Below, one piece after another: positions 25,567 through 33,985 of a stretch of DNA of 64,000 bases. The first letter of the stretch is position 1, and each line of letters opens with the position of its first letter. The DNA is from Alphaproteobacteria bacterium UBA1301. Lineage in GTDB: Bacteria > Pseudomonadota > Alphaproteobacteria > Micropepsales > Micropepsaceae. A program made the position numbers and the translations under genes. The notes beneath the pieces were generated by a model. The model was given only the letters and a program-made list of their open reading frames with translations. It was not told the DNA's origin and made no database searches. The stretch spans positions 761,111-825,110 of the forward strand of contig DBUB01000010.1 of assembly GCA_002307725.1 (NCBI GenBank), given 5' to 3'.

Positions 25567-26966
25567 GAATGTTCCTTCGCCGGGCGCGGGACGATGGCCG
25601 GTTGGCGCGGCAGGATCAGGCGCGCGCGCAGGCCCGGACCTTGGTCGCGATCCTCGAGCACGATGCGGCCGCCATGGCCCTCGGCAATCGCTTTGACCAG
25701 AGTGAGGCCGAGGCCGGTACCGCCGGTTTCCAGATTGCGCGAGCTTTCGAGGCGGACGAATGGTTCGAACACGCGTTGGCGGTCTTCGGCCTGGATGCCA
25801 GGACCTTCGTCCTCGACCCATACCTCGTAATTGCCCGGGGCGGCGTGCAACGAGACGTCCGCTTTCTTGCCGTAAGCCACAGCGTTCTCAACCAGATTGC
25901 GGACTGCCCGGCGCAGCTCACCGGCCCGGCAGGACAGCGGCGCAGTGGCGTGGCCAGCCCAAGTGACCGGCTCGCCGAGGTCGTCGAGGTCGGCACAGAT
26001 GCTTTCCACCAGGGCGGCGAGGTCGATCTGGCGCGCGGGCTCGCCGCCGGTACCGCGGGCGGCCGACAGTACCGCCTCGGTCAACACTTGCAGCTCGTCG
26101 AGGTTCTTCTGCAGCCGGTCGCGCAGCTCAGGGTCGGTGACGAATTCGATGTTGATCCGCATCGCGGTGATCGGGGTGCGCAGATCATGGCCGACGGCCG
26201 ATAGCAGGTGGCGCTGGCTCTCCAGGGTACGGGTGACTTGATCGGTCATGGCGTTGAAGGCCTGGGCCGCATGGCGGATGTCGTCGGGACCGACTTCGGG
26301 GACCCGTGGTGCGGTCTCGCCCCGGGCCGTCAAGGCGGCGGCCTCGGCCAGTTTCGACAGTGGCCGCGCCATCCTGCGGGCAATGTAGGCACCTGACACA
26401 GAGGCAATCAGAACTGCCAGCACGGCAGCTAAGATCATCTCCGTCGGCCACGGCGGCCCGGGCGGCTTGGTGAAGGTTGCGATCAACTCGGTGCCGCGCA
26501 CCACCGGGACTGTCAACTCGACCGACTTGGTGTCGGCTGGCGGCGGCGGTTGGCCGGAAATGGGTGCCGTATCTCCTGATTGGGCCGCGGGAGGTCGCCC
26601 ATAACGGATGTGCACCTCCACTGTGCCGTTGGCATGGTGTGCCGGCAACATCGCCTTGAGCTTGGCGGCCAGCTTGGATTCTTCCGGCGACATCGGTTCG
26701 TCGACATGAGCGCCGGTATGGACGCGGTAGCGCCAGAACCGCCCCTCCATCGCCGCGGCCGCCGCCACCCGCGCCCGGGGCGGGATCGACGTCATCAGGG
26801 TGGAGAGCGAGGTGGTGCGGTCGAGCATGCGCTCGACGATGTCGGCTTCATTCTGGCGTTCGGCGCCAAGTTCGAACCACAAGGCGACCGCGGCATTCGA
26901 GAGGAAGATGGCCAGCGATATGACCACGATGAGCTGAACGCCCAGAGTTCGCGGCCAGATCTTCAT
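25563..26966 (-). CDS. EnvZ-like sensor histidine kinase
   Basis: The protein has 467 residues. A first membrane helix (about 8-30) and a second (about 175-196) enclose a periplasmic domain of some 140 residues with a Pro-rich loop. A HAMP domain (about 197-250) and a HisKA with phospho-acceptor H260 (SAVGHDLRTPITAMR) follow. HATPase_c has N (LRRAVRNLVENAV), G1 (WVEDEGPGI) and G2 (GGTGLGLTLVKAI) boxes. It should phosphorylate the OmpR-like regulator encoded just upstream, whose stop overlaps its ATG by 4 bp. The signal sensed is unknown. Confidence 0.93.
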   Translation of the reverse strand: MKIWPRTLGVQLIVVISLAIFLSNAAVALWFELGAERQNEADIVERMLDRTTSLSTLMTSIPPRARVAAAAAMEGRFWRYRVHTGAHVDEPMSPEESKLAAKLKAMLPAHHANGTVEVHIRYGRPPAAQSGDTAPISGQPPPPADTKSVELTVPVVRGTELIATFTKPPGPPWPTEMILAAVLAVLIASVSGAYIARRMARPLSKLAEAAALTARGETAPRVPEVGPDDIRHAAQAFNAMTDQVTRTLESQRHLLSAVGHDLRTPITAMRINIEFVTDPELRDRLQKNLDELQVLTEAVLSAARGTGGEPARQIDLAALVESICADLDDLGEPVTWAGHATAPLSCRAGELRRAVRNLVENAVAYGKKADVSLHAAPGNYEVWVEDEGPGIQAEDRQRVFEPFVRLESSRNLETGGTGLGLTLVKAIAEGHGGRIVLEDRDQGPGLRARLILPRQPAIVPRPAKEHS

Positions 26967-27691
26967 TCGGTGACCGGGTCCACGGCGAAAATGTAGCCGC
27001 CGCCCCACACTGTTTTAATGTAGCGCGGGTTCTTTGGATCCGGTTCGATCTTCTTGCGCAGGCGGCTGACGTGGTTGTCGATCGAGCGGTCGAACAGATC
27101 GGCGTCGCGGCCCTTGGTCAGGTCGAGAAGCTGGTTGCGCGACAGGGCGATCTTGGGCCGTTCGATCAGCGCGGTGAGCAGGCGGAACTCGCCGCTCGAT
27201 AGCGGCAGGGCGACGCCCTCCGGTCCGATCAGCTCGCGCTGGCCGGTATCCAGGGTCCAGTCCCCGAACTTGATCTTGGCTGCGGTCGGCGGTTTCTGGC
27301 GTGGCGGCAAGGCCTGGGTCCGGCGCAGCACAGCGGCGATGCGGGCGATGAGTTCGCGGGGGGAGAAGGGCTTGGGCATGTAATCGTCGGCCCCCATCTC
27401 GAGCCCGATGATGCGGTCGACTTCCTCGCCGCGGGCCGTCAGCAGGATTACTGGCGTTTGCGAGCTCTCGCGGATCGAGCGGCATAGCGATAGCCCATCT
27501 TCACCCGGCATCATGATGTCGAGCACGACAAGATCGATGCCTGCCCCCTTCATCACTTTGCGGGCGGCAGCGGCGTCTGGCGCCGTGGTGGCGCGATAGC
27601 CGTTCTCGCGCAGATATCGGGCCAGAGGCTCGCGGATATCGCGCGCGTCCTCCACCACCAGAATGTGCGGTTTCGATTCGTCCCGGATCAT
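26963..27691 (-). CDS. OmpR-family response regulator
   Basis: From the second in-frame ATG the protein has 242 residues. The receiver domain has the acidic pair in VVEDARD, D58 in VLDIMMPGEDG, and the Lys in YMPKPFSPREL. A winged-helix DNA-binding domain follows (about 140-238), with SSGEFRLLTALIE, GRDADLFDRSIDNHVSRLRK and the final IKTVWGGGYIF. It is the first gene of the four-gene leftward operon. An ATG six codons upstream (27709) is an equally possible start. It may control this operon or envelope genes; no target site was recognised. Confidence 0.93.
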   Translation of the reverse strand: MIRDESKPHILVVEDARDIREPLARYLRENGYRATTAPDAAAARKVMKGAGIDLVVLDIMMPGEDGLSLCRSIRESSQTPVILLTARGEEVDRIIGLEMGADDYMPKPFSPRELIARIAAVLRRTQALPPRQKPPTAAKIKFGDWTLDTGQRELIGPEGVALPLSSGEFRLLTALIERPKIALSRNQLLDLTKGRDADLFDRSIDNHVSRLRKKIEPDPKNPRYIKTVWGGGYIFAVDPVTE

Positions 27692-27873
27692 CACAGGCAA
27701 GTCTAGCATGTCTCATTGTCGGCGAGGTGCTTGTGGGTCGCAAAGGCAGAATTGTTGCGAAGTTTGTCGGATGCGAGTTCGGCACCATGGTTGCGAAACA
27801 AGATTTTTGTTCTGGAAAAGTTCTGCGACAACCAGAGCGCGATATTTCCTGTGTAACCCATGGGGATTGGCGA

Positions 27874-28695
27874 ATGATCACGACAAAAACGGTAGCGTGG
27901 GCGTTGGGCGCGGTGCTGATAGCGGGTGCGGCTGTGGCGGCCGGAAACAACAGCGGAGCCCAAAATGATGGACCGATGCAGGGGCTGGAGCGTTCCGCGG
28001 AGCGCGGGGCCGTGCGGATGGCGCGCGATTTTGACGTCAACAAGGACGGGCGGGTGACCCGCGCCGAGATGAACAACGTCCTCGGCTATCGCTTTGCGTC
28101 GGCGACTCATCACGGCCCGACTATGTCGCTCGAACAGTTCATGGCGGAACGCACGGCAGAATTCCGCAAATCCAATGAAGCGATGTTCCATCGTCTTGAT
28201 TGGAACGGCGACGGCAAGTTAACGCTGGCCGAATACGGCGCGGCGCAACGCATCCGCTTTGTCCAGTTGGATCGCGAGGGCGCCGGTTTCGTATCGTGCT
28301 CGGTGCGCGATCGGGCGATGGGCGGTTCGTCCGGCGGCCGGGGCGGGCTCTCCGGGTTTTGTCGCGACAACGACACCAATATGGATGGCCGGGTGACGCG
28401 CGCCGAACTCGATGCGGTGATCACCAAACGCTTCGCGCAAGGCTCCGGCGGCGCGCAAATAATGAACCTGGCCCAATTCGTGGCTGGCGAAGAAGAACGC
28501 TATGGCATCGCCAATGTACGGCTGTTCCGGCGCCTCGACACCGACGAGGACGGACTTCTCCGCGTGATGGAATTCGCCGCGCAGGACGAGGCGATGTTCG
28601 ACAAAATCGACAAGAACCATGACGGCGTGCTGACGCCAGCGGAATTGCAGCCGCATGCCGCCCGCGCGAAAGCGCACGGCGCCAGCGAAAGCTAG
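27874..28695 (+). CDS. Secreted EF-hand calcium-binding protein
   Basis: The protein has 273 residues with an N-terminal signal peptide (about 1-23, ending AGAAVAA). Five EF-hand loops are visible: DFDVNKDGRVTRAE, DWNGDGKLTLAE, DNDTNMDGRVTRAE, DTDEDGLLRVME and DKNHDGVLTPAE. Each has Asp/Asn at the calcium-coordinating positions, although the final Glu ligand is shifted in some. It should bind calcium in the periplasm or outside; the partner is unknown. TGGGGATTGG precedes the ATG at 27874. It is divergent from the response regulator and overlaps the convergent XdhC gene by 4 bp. Confidence 0.85.
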   Translation: MITTKTVAWALGAVLIAGAAVAAGNNSGAQNDGPMQGLERSAERGAVRMARDFDVNKDGRVTRAEMNNVLGYRFASATHHGPTMSLEQFMAERTAEFRKSNEAMFHRLDWNGDGKLTLAEYGAAQRIRFVQLDREGAGFVSCSVRDRAMGGSSGGRGGLSGFCRDNDTNMDGRVTRAELDAVITKRFAQGSGGAQIMNLAQFVAGEEERYGIANVRLFRRLDTDEDGLLRVMEFAAQDEAMFDKIDKNHDGVLTPAELQPHAARAKAHGASES

Positions 28696-29684
28696 GCTTT
28701 GTGCATCGTCGCGATGATATCGGCGACAATCGAGACCGCGATCTCCTCCGGCGTCCTGGACCCGATCGGCAGTCCGACCGGTCCATGCAACCGGGCGAGA
28801 TCGCTCTCGCCGAAACCGTGCGCCTTGAGCCGCTCGTGACGGGCGCCTTGGGTTTTCTTCGAGCCCAGCGCGCCAACATAAAAGGCCGGGGACTGCAGCG
28901 CGGCGATCAGGGCAGGGTCATCGATCTTGGGATCGTGGGCGAGGGCCACCAGTGCGCTGCGCCGGTGCAAAGGGGAGCGGGCGAGGGCTTCGTCCGGATA
29001 GTCGCAAAAAAGCGCGATGCCGGGAAAGCGGTCCGCGGTCGCAAACGAAGAGCGCGGATCAATGACGCGAATTCGGTAGCCGAGCGGCACGGCAATGCGC
29101 ACCAGCGCTTGGGCGATATGCACCGCGCCGATGATCACCAGATCGACCGCCGGATTGGCAACCCCGAGCAGCCACGGCACGCCATCGACGATGACTTCGC
29201 CACTGCGATCGGTGCGGGCGGCGTCGGCCGCGAGGACGGCAACAGGGCCTTCGTCCATATACGGATCAATGACGCGACACGTACCGGTCTGAAGTTGAAC
29301 CGCGCGCACGGCAGGTTGCTCACAGCGACGCCTGGCGTTCAGCGTCAACAGCGTCTCGCGCGCGGTTTGACTGATGAGCGGTTCAACCAGGATCTCGATT
29401 TTACCGCCGCAAGTCAGCCCGACCGACCAAGCGGTGGAATCCGCGACTCCGAACGAAAGCCGCTTGAGTTTGCCGTCGATCAGCGCTGCGCGGGCGGCTT
29501 CGATCACGGCGCCTTCGACGCAGCCGGCGGAAACCGAACCGGCGAAGGCGCCGTCGTCGCGCACCGCCATCTGACTGCCGGCGGGACGCGGCGCCGATCC
29601 CCAAGTCGAAATGACGGTGGCGAGCGCAACGCCGCGGCCTTCGGCGAGCCATTCTTCGGCGGCAAAGAGCGGATCGTCTGCCAT
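28692..29684 (-). CDS. XdhC/CoxI-family molybdoenzyme maturation factor
   Basis: The protein has 330 residues. The N-terminal XdhC_CoxI domain holds VISTWGSAPRPAGSQM and the signature SAGCVEGAVIE. The C-terminal Rossmann-like XdhC_C domain contains DLVIIGAVHIAQALVR and GALGSKKTQGARHERLK. XdhC proteins bind molybdenum cofactor and insert its sulfurated form into xanthine-dehydrogenase-type enzymes. No such enzyme is encoded in the window, but the MocA-like gene is 3 kb away. The ATG at 29684 is preceded by AAAGG; another at 29699 is possible. Confidence 0.88.
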   Translation of the reverse strand: MADDPLFAAEEWLAEGRGVALATVISTWGSAPRPAGSQMAVRDDGAFAGSVSAGCVEGAVIEAARAALIDGKLKRLSFGVADSTAWSVGLTCGGKIEILVEPLISQTARETLLTLNARRRCEQPAVRAVQLQTGTCRVIDPYMDEGPVAVLAADAARTDRSGEVIVDGVPWLLGVANPAVDLVIIGAVHIAQALVRIAVPLGYRIRVIDPRSSFATADRFPGIALFCDYPDEALARSPLHRRSALVALAHDPKIDDPALIAALQSPAFYVGALGSKKTQGARHERLKAHGFGESDLARLHGPVGLPIGSRTPEEIAVSIVADIIATMHKA

Positions 29685-30010
29685 GTCAGGGCCTTTCATC
29701 GCGTTTCTTTGAGCAAAGCGGGCGCAGCAATCAAGGCTTCGCAACGCGAAAGACCGCGGAAAATTCTAGTGATCCAATTTGTCCAAAATTGTTACAGCCA
29801 AAGTCGTATTGAGCCACCACGACCGGGTCGTTCGGTGCAGCCAAAACTATCTTCAGCGAGGCAAAAATTCGAACCGCGCCGTGTTGTCCATGATTTTGTT
29901 CCGTCTTTTCCGATTGTTGCGGTTCAATCTCAGATTGAAGATTTATGTCGACTATGCGACAGTTTGCCTTCACTCGCTAAGTCAGCTGTGTTAACCTTAT
30001 TTTTACCATC
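29685..30010. other. A+T-richer divergent promoter region
   Basis: The 326 bases separate the XdhC gene (leftward) from the cold-shock gene (rightward). No good coding frame is seen. A string TTAACCTTATTTTTA (29992-30006), just before the cold-shock start, differs by one base from a CtrA site (TTAA-N7-TTAA). One imperfect match is weak evidence. Confidence 0.35.
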
Positions 30011-30574
30011 ATGAGAATGGGCACAAGTTCGGGGACGGGGATGGAAACAAACATAGCGGCTGCAACAACGGCAGAGGCGCCCTTGGAAGTCGTCGGACTG
30101 ATCAAGTGGTTCGATCTCGCCAAAGGGTACGGTTTCATCAAGCCTAGCAGCGGTGCCCAAAGCGACGTCCTTTTGCACCAGACATGTGTGCGCCAGTCCG
30201 GCTTCAAGGCAGCTTATGAAGGCGCCAAAGTGGTCTGCGAAGCGGTGCAGGGGCCCAAAGGTCTGCAGGCGCGTCGGTTGCTCTCGCTCGACAATTCGAC
30301 TGCCCAGGCCACCGAAGTCTCGGCGCAACGCGCCTCGCGTTACACCGCCGAGCCGCGCGGGCCGGCGTTCGACGCCACCGTGAAGTGGTTCAACCGGGGC
30401 AAGGGCTACGGCTTCGTCAGCCGCGGACCGGATACCCCGGACGTTTTCATCCATATGGAGACTTTGCGACGGAGCGGTATCCGCGAGTTGCGCCAGGGCC
30501 AGCGCGTGCGGGTTCGTGCCGGTGATGGGCCGAAGGGCGAACTTGCCGCTGAAATCACGATTCTGGACTCCTGA
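30011..30574 (+). CDS. Tandem cold-shock-domain protein
   Basis: The protein has 187 residues with two cold-shock domains: about 25-95 (GLIKWFDLAKGYGFIKP, DVLLHQTCV) and about 118-185 (ATVKWFNRGKGYGFVSR, DVFIHMETL). Each has the RNP1-like KGYGF and RNP2-like DVFIH aromatic motifs that bind single-stranded RNA or DNA. The two-domain form is typical of alphaproteobacteria, where it acts as an RNA chaperone. The linker is Ala/Thr/Arg-rich. The start may be ATG 30011 or 30041; neither has an ideal ribosome site. Confidence 0.93.
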   Translation: MRMGTSSGTGMETNIAAATTAEAPLEVVGLIKWFDLAKGYGFIKPSSGAQSDVLLHQTCVRQSGFKAAYEGAKVVCEAVQGPKGLQARRLLSLDNSTAQATEVSAQRASRYTAEPRGPAFDATVKWFNRGKGYGFVSRGPDTPDVFIHMETLRRSGIRELRQGQRVRVRAGDGPKGELAAEITILDS

Positions 30575-30626
30575 AATCGGAAAAATTGGCGTATGCCGCT
30601 TCCGTTCGTTCGGCAGGAGGTGAGGC

Positions 30627-31091
30627 ATGCGTCGTTTGCTGGTGGCCCTGGCGGCCTTGGTGTTCCTGTCGGGCTGTTCGCCGGCGGAACAACCCCAGAC
30701 GGGTCTGCCCAAAGCCGAAATTGTGATCGATACCCCGTATGGTGCGCAGCGGCTGTCGGTCGAAATCGCAGCCACTGACGATAGCCGCCGCATAGGGCTG
30801 ATGTTCCGCGACCATCTCGGCGCCGACGAAGGCATGCTGTTTGATTTTCACAAAGAGCAATTTGCTTCGTTCTGGATGAAGAATACGGTGCTGCCGCTCG
30901 ATATGATCTTCATCAAGGCCGACGGCACCATCTCGACCATCGCCGAAGATACTGTGCCGTATTCGGAAGAACCGGTGCCGTCGAGCGAGCCGGTACAGGC
31001 GGTGCTCGAGATCAACGGCGGGCGGGCGCGGGCGCTCGGTATCGCGCCGGGCGAGAAAGTCCACGCCAAGATCTTCGGAAACGGTCCATAA
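30627..31091 (+). CDS. DUF192 lipoprotein
   Basis: The protein has 154 residues with a lipoprotein signal peptide ending LSGC (lipidated Cys 17). The DUF192 domain covers about 35-150, with IGLMFRDHLGADEGMLFDF and the signature FWMKNTVLPLDMIFI. The family's function is unknown. AGGAGGTGAGGC precedes the ATG. It follows the cold-shock gene by 52 bases, as in many alphaproteobacteria, and precedes tRNA-Pro. Confidence 0.92.
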   Translation: MRRLLVALAALVFLSGCSPAEQPQTGLPKAEIVIDTPYGAQRLSVEIAATDDSRRIGLMFRDHLGADEGMLFDFHKEQFASFWMKNTVLPLDMIFIKADGTISTIAEDTVPYSEEPVPSSEPVQAVLEINGGRARALGIAPGEKVHAKIFGNGP

Positions 31092-31148
31092 AGTCGCGCG
31101 GAGGGTTGCGGGGAGACCTCGATTTCGTGTACGGCGTAAAGGCCGTCG

Positions 31149-31225
31149 CGGGGCGTAGCGCAGCCTGGTAGCGCATCTGCTTTGGGAGCAGAGGGTCGAG
31201 TGTTCGAATCACTCCGCCCCGACCA
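31149..31225 (+). tRNA. tRNA-Pro (anticodon TGG)
   Basis: A complete cloverleaf. The acceptor is CGGGGCG/CGCCCCG, the anticodon stem TCTGC/GCAGA has loop TTTGGGA (anticodon TGG), and the T arm is GAGTG-TTCGAAT-CACTC. The CCA end is encoded. A palindromic repeat begins directly after the CCA. Confidence 0.97.
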
Positions 31226-31320
31226 GTCTTCACCGCGTAGCGGTGGAGACTGCCACGGCGGTGCTGCGAAGCAGCGAAGACGGGCCCGCCTGGGACAACG
31301 CGGCTTCGCCTTGGCAAGCC
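31226..31320 (+). repeat. tRNA-linked palindromic repeat, copy 1
   Basis: It begins at the base after the tRNA-Pro CCA with the hairpin GTCTTCACCGC-gta-GCGGTGGAGAC. A segment sharing GACTGCC, GCGAAG, CGCGGCT and CGCCTTGGCAAGCC with copy 2 at 31794-31887 follows. The hairpin could mature or end the tRNA transcript. Confidence 0.75.
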
Positions 31321-31400
31321 GGTATCGCGAGCTTTGGCTCAGCACGCCAGTCTTGTGTAGGATGGCCGGCGGTGATTTGGATTTGGCAGGAGGCTCTCCC

Positions 31401-31706
31401 TTGCGCGCGCGCATCTATCAGCCGACCCGGAACGCGATGCAGTCGGGCAAGGCCCGCACTAAGGCCTGGGTGCTCGAATTCGAACCCGCCAGCCCGCGTC
31501 GCGTCGATCCTTTGATGGGCTGGACGAGTTCGTCGGACATGCTGAGCCAAGTCCAACTCGCGTTCGATTCCAAGGACGAGGCGACTGCCTACGCCAAAAC
31601 GCACAACATCCCGTTCGACTTGTTCGAGCCGCACAGACCGACGCCGAAACCCAAGGCCTACGCCGACAATTTCCGTTATGATAGGAAAGTGCCCTGGTCG
31701 CATTGA
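31401..31706 (+). CDS. NADH dehydrogenase accessory subunit, NDUFS4 family (ETC complex I subunit)
   Basis: The protein has 101 residues. It reads RARIYQPTRNAMQSGKA, WVLEFEPASPR, then DPLMGWTSSSDMLSQV and YADNFRYDRKVPWSH, the conserved NDUFS4/18-kDa complex I subunit pattern shared by alphaproteobacteria and mitochondria. It stabilises the electron-input arm of complex I at the inner membrane. The TTG at 31401 is chosen because a strong AGGAGG lies 8 bases upstream. The longer frame back to 31182 overlaps tRNA-Pro. It sits between two tRNA genes, away from any nuo genes seen here. Confidence 0.92.
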   Translation: MRARIYQPTRNAMQSGKARTKAWVLEFEPASPRRVDPLMGWTSSSDMLSQVQLAFDSKDEATAYAKTHNIPFDLFEPHRPTPKPKAYADNFRYDRKVPWSH

Positions 31707-31716
31707 CCGGATCTCC

Positions 31717-31793
31717 GACCCCGTAGCTCAACTGGATAGAGCAGCTGCCTTCTAAGCCGCAGGTTGCGTGTTCGAGTCACGCCGGGGTCACCA
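31717..31793 (+). tRNA. tRNA-Arg (anticodon TCT)
   Basis: Cloverleaf with acceptor GACCCCG/CGGGGTC, loop CTTCTAA (anticodon TCT), T arm GCGTG-TTCGAGT-CACGC and encoded CCA. The anticodon stem GCTGC/GCCGC has a T-C mismatch at its middle pair. The gene is otherwise intact. Confidence 0.93.
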
Positions 31794-31887
31794 GTCTACG
31801 CCGCGCGAGCGGCGGAGACTGCCGCGGTGAAGAGCGATAGCGCGAAGCCTGGTTGCTTGGGTTCGCGCGGCTACGCCTTGGCAAGCC
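31794..31887 (+). repeat. tRNA-linked palindromic repeat, copy 2
   Basis: It begins directly after the tRNA-Arg CCA with the hairpin GTCTACGCCGC-gcga-GCGGCGGAGAC. It then shares GACTGCC, GCGAAG, CGCGGCT and CGCCTTGGCAAGCC with copy 1. One stem pair changes from A-T in copy 1 to G-C here, which keeps the pairing. Confidence 0.75.
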
Positions 31888-32015
31888 AGCCTGCATTGCC
31901 GTCCGTCTCCGACCTGTCCCGATATGCAACAGGGTTTTGCCGCTACCCTTTGACGCCCGTTGACGTGGCCCACCGAAAAGCTAAAAGCGCCGCCCTGATA
32001 GATTAAACGGGTGTC

Positions 32016-33320
32016 ATGAAAATCGTCGGCGGCAAATGGTCCAATTGGTCGGGAAGTGTCAGCTTCCGTCCGAGCGTCGTGGTGGCGCCGCAGGATGAAG
32101 TCGACCTCGCCATCGCCATCCGCAAGGCGGAAGGGCACGTCCGCTTTCCCGGTAACGGGCATTCGTTCTCGCCGCTTAACCAAACTGACGGCACACTGAT
32201 CGACCTTGGCGCCTTTACCGGCCTCAAAGGTTTCGACCCCGAACGCCAAGTGGCCACCATCGCGGGGGCGCAGCCACTATGGGGACTGGGCTCGTTGCTG
32301 CACCCGCTGGGCTACGCGCTCAAGAGCATGGGCGACACCGACCGCCAGACGCTGGGCGGCGCGGTGGCCACGGGTACCCATGGCACCGGCCTCAAAAACG
32401 GCAGTTTTTCCGCCGACGTCGCCAGCTTCCGGCTTCTCACCACCACCGGCGAAGTACTGCACTGCTCGCCCGACGAAAACGCCGAAATCTATAGCGCCGG
32501 CCGTCTTGCGCTCGGTCTGTTCGGGGTGATGACTGAAATCGATATGGCGGTGCGCCCGGTTTACAAATTGCAGCGCCGCTACTTCGTTCGACCAATGAGC
32601 GAGTTGTTCCGCCAACTTGACGGACTGGTTGGCGCCAATCGCCACTTCGAGTTCTTCTGGTACGCCCATAGCGATATGGCGGTGTGCAAATCGCTCAACG
32701 AGACCGAGGCACATGCTCCGGCGCGTCACAGTGCTCGGACGCTTTATGCCCGCGGTGAAATCCGCCGGCCGCAGGAATATCTCTTTGCTGGGGGGGCGGA
32801 GCTGCTGCGGCTGATGCCGGGACTGACGGTGCCAGCGCACAAGCTGTTCGGCGCCTTGATGCCGCGCAAGCAGAAGGTGCGCTGGAGTCATGAAGTGTTT
32901 CCGACACCGCGTACTATCAAATTCAACGCCATGGAATATGCCGTTGCCTATGACAAGGGCGTTGCGGCGGTGCAGGAAATCGTCGCGATGATCCGCAAGA
33001 AGAAGCTGGCCACCAGCTTCCCGATCGCCTTCCGTACGGTCAAAGCCGATGACATCTGGCTGAGCCCGTTCTACGGCCGCGATAGCGCCACCATCGCTGT
33101 GCACCAATACGCCAAGGTCGATGCCAAACCGCTGTTCTCGGCCTGCGAGGCGATTTTGAAGAGCTATGGCGGGCGGCCACATTGGGGCCAGTTCCACACC
33201 ATGACGCGCGACGAGGCGCTGGCGCACTATCCCAAGCTCGACGATTTCGTCGCCCTGCGCCGCAAGCTCGATCCTAAGAACAAGTTCCTCAACGAGTACT
33301 TGGCGAAGTATTTCGCTTAG
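32016..33320 (+). CDS. FAD-linked oxidase of the D-arabinono-1,4-lactone / L-gulonolactone oxidase family
   Basis: The protein has 434 residues. The FAD-binding domain starts with FPGNGHSFSP (46-53); the His in this motif carries covalent FAD in many relatives. GDTDRQTLGGAVATGTHGTG and the C-terminal ALO domain with GGRPHWGQFHTM follow. Family members oxidise sugar lactones or alditols with oxygen. The usual HWGK reads HWGQ here. No signal peptide is present, so it is cytoplasmic. The stop overlaps the convergent methyltransferase stop by 4 bp. Confidence 0.88.
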   Translation: MKIVGGKWSNWSGSVSFRPSVVVAPQDEVDLAIAIRKAEGHVRFPGNGHSFSPLNQTDGTLIDLGAFTGLKGFDPERQVATIAGAQPLWGLGSLLHPLGYALKSMGDTDRQTLGGAVATGTHGTGLKNGSFSADVASFRLLTTTGEVLHCSPDENAEIYSAGRLALGLFGVMTEIDMAVRPVYKLQRRYFVRPMSELFRQLDGLVGANRHFEFFWYAHSDMAVCKSLNETEAHAPARHSARTLYARGEIRRPQEYLFAGGAELLRLMPGLTVPAHKLFGALMPRKQKVRWSHEVFPTPRTIKFNAMEYAVAYDKGVAAVQEIVAMIRKKKLATSFPIAFRTVKADDIWLSPFYGRDSATIAVHQYAKVDAKPLFSACEAILKSYGGRPHWGQFHTMTRDEALAHYPKLDDFVALRRKLDPKNKFLNEYLAKYFA

Positions 33321-33985
33321 CGCCTCGCGAACGTCCAGATGCGAAGCATTTTGCGGCCGACGTGGCGGGCCCAGCCGGGATTATGACGTGGCAAATTTTC
33401 GTCGCCGATGACGTCCTGTTGGGCCGCCAAGTGCAAGCCTGACCGCGCTGCGGCATTCAGGATGTCGGCTTCGACATGAACAAAGCTCTTTAGCCGGACG
33501 GCTTCGCCGGTTTTGCCATCGCGGAAGTTGGCTTGCGTTCCTCCGGCGATACGCTCCGGGTGAATCTCCGACAGAAAAAGCGTGCCGCCCGCGACCAAGG
33601 CGCCGCTTGCCCGCCTAAAGAACACATTCAGGTCTGCGATGTGTTCAAGGACCAGAGCCGTCACCACCGCATCATATCCGCTCAGGTTCATTGCCAGCAG
33701 ATCGCCTTCGATGAGCGTGACATTGGGAAAAGCAGTGAGTTTGCGACGTGCCTCGGCCAGCATGCCCGGCGATAGATCAAGCCCGGTTACGGCATTGCCG
33801 GCCTTAGCTAGGCGGATGGTGTGTCGGCCTGTGCCGCACCCGAGTTCCAGGACCTTTTGGTCTTTGAGATGAGCCCAAACCGGTGGAAATGCGGCATCAT
33901 CGACGAAGACGGTAGAATTGACATAACCGTCGTAGATCGAAGCCCAACGATTGTAGCCGAGGCGATTTTCGGTAGAGGAATTCAT
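33317..33985 (-). CDS. Class I SAM-dependent methyltransferase
   Basis: The protein has 222 residues. The SAM motif I is VLELGCGTGRHTIRLA (about 46-61), with GLDLSPGML (motif post-I) and a further core motif in DAVVTALVLEHI. The domain is of the Methyltransf_11/25 type and the substrate is not predictable. It is a single gene, convergent with the oxidase. Confidence 0.85.
   Translation of the reverse strand: MNSSTENRLGYNRWASIYDGYVNSTVFVDDAAFPPVWAHLKDQKVLELGCGTGRHTIRLAKAGNAVTGLDLSPGMLAEARRKLTAFPNVTLIEGDLLAMNLSGYDAVVTALVLEHIADLNVFFRRASGALVAGGTLFLSEIHPERIAGGTQANFRDGKTGEAVRLKSFVHVEADILNAAARSGLHLAAQQDVIGDENLPRHNPGWARHVGRKMLRIWTFARR

Noticed and set aside
29992..30006. CtrA-like site before the cold-shock gene
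   Set aside because: One base off consensus and in an A+T-rich gap, so a chance match is likely; mentioned only in the gap entry.
28701..30014. 437-codon plus-strand frame opposite XdhC
   Set aside because: It is the antisense shadow of the XdhC gene, which has clear family motifs; the frame is rich in Arg/Gly/His as expected for a GC-rich shadow.
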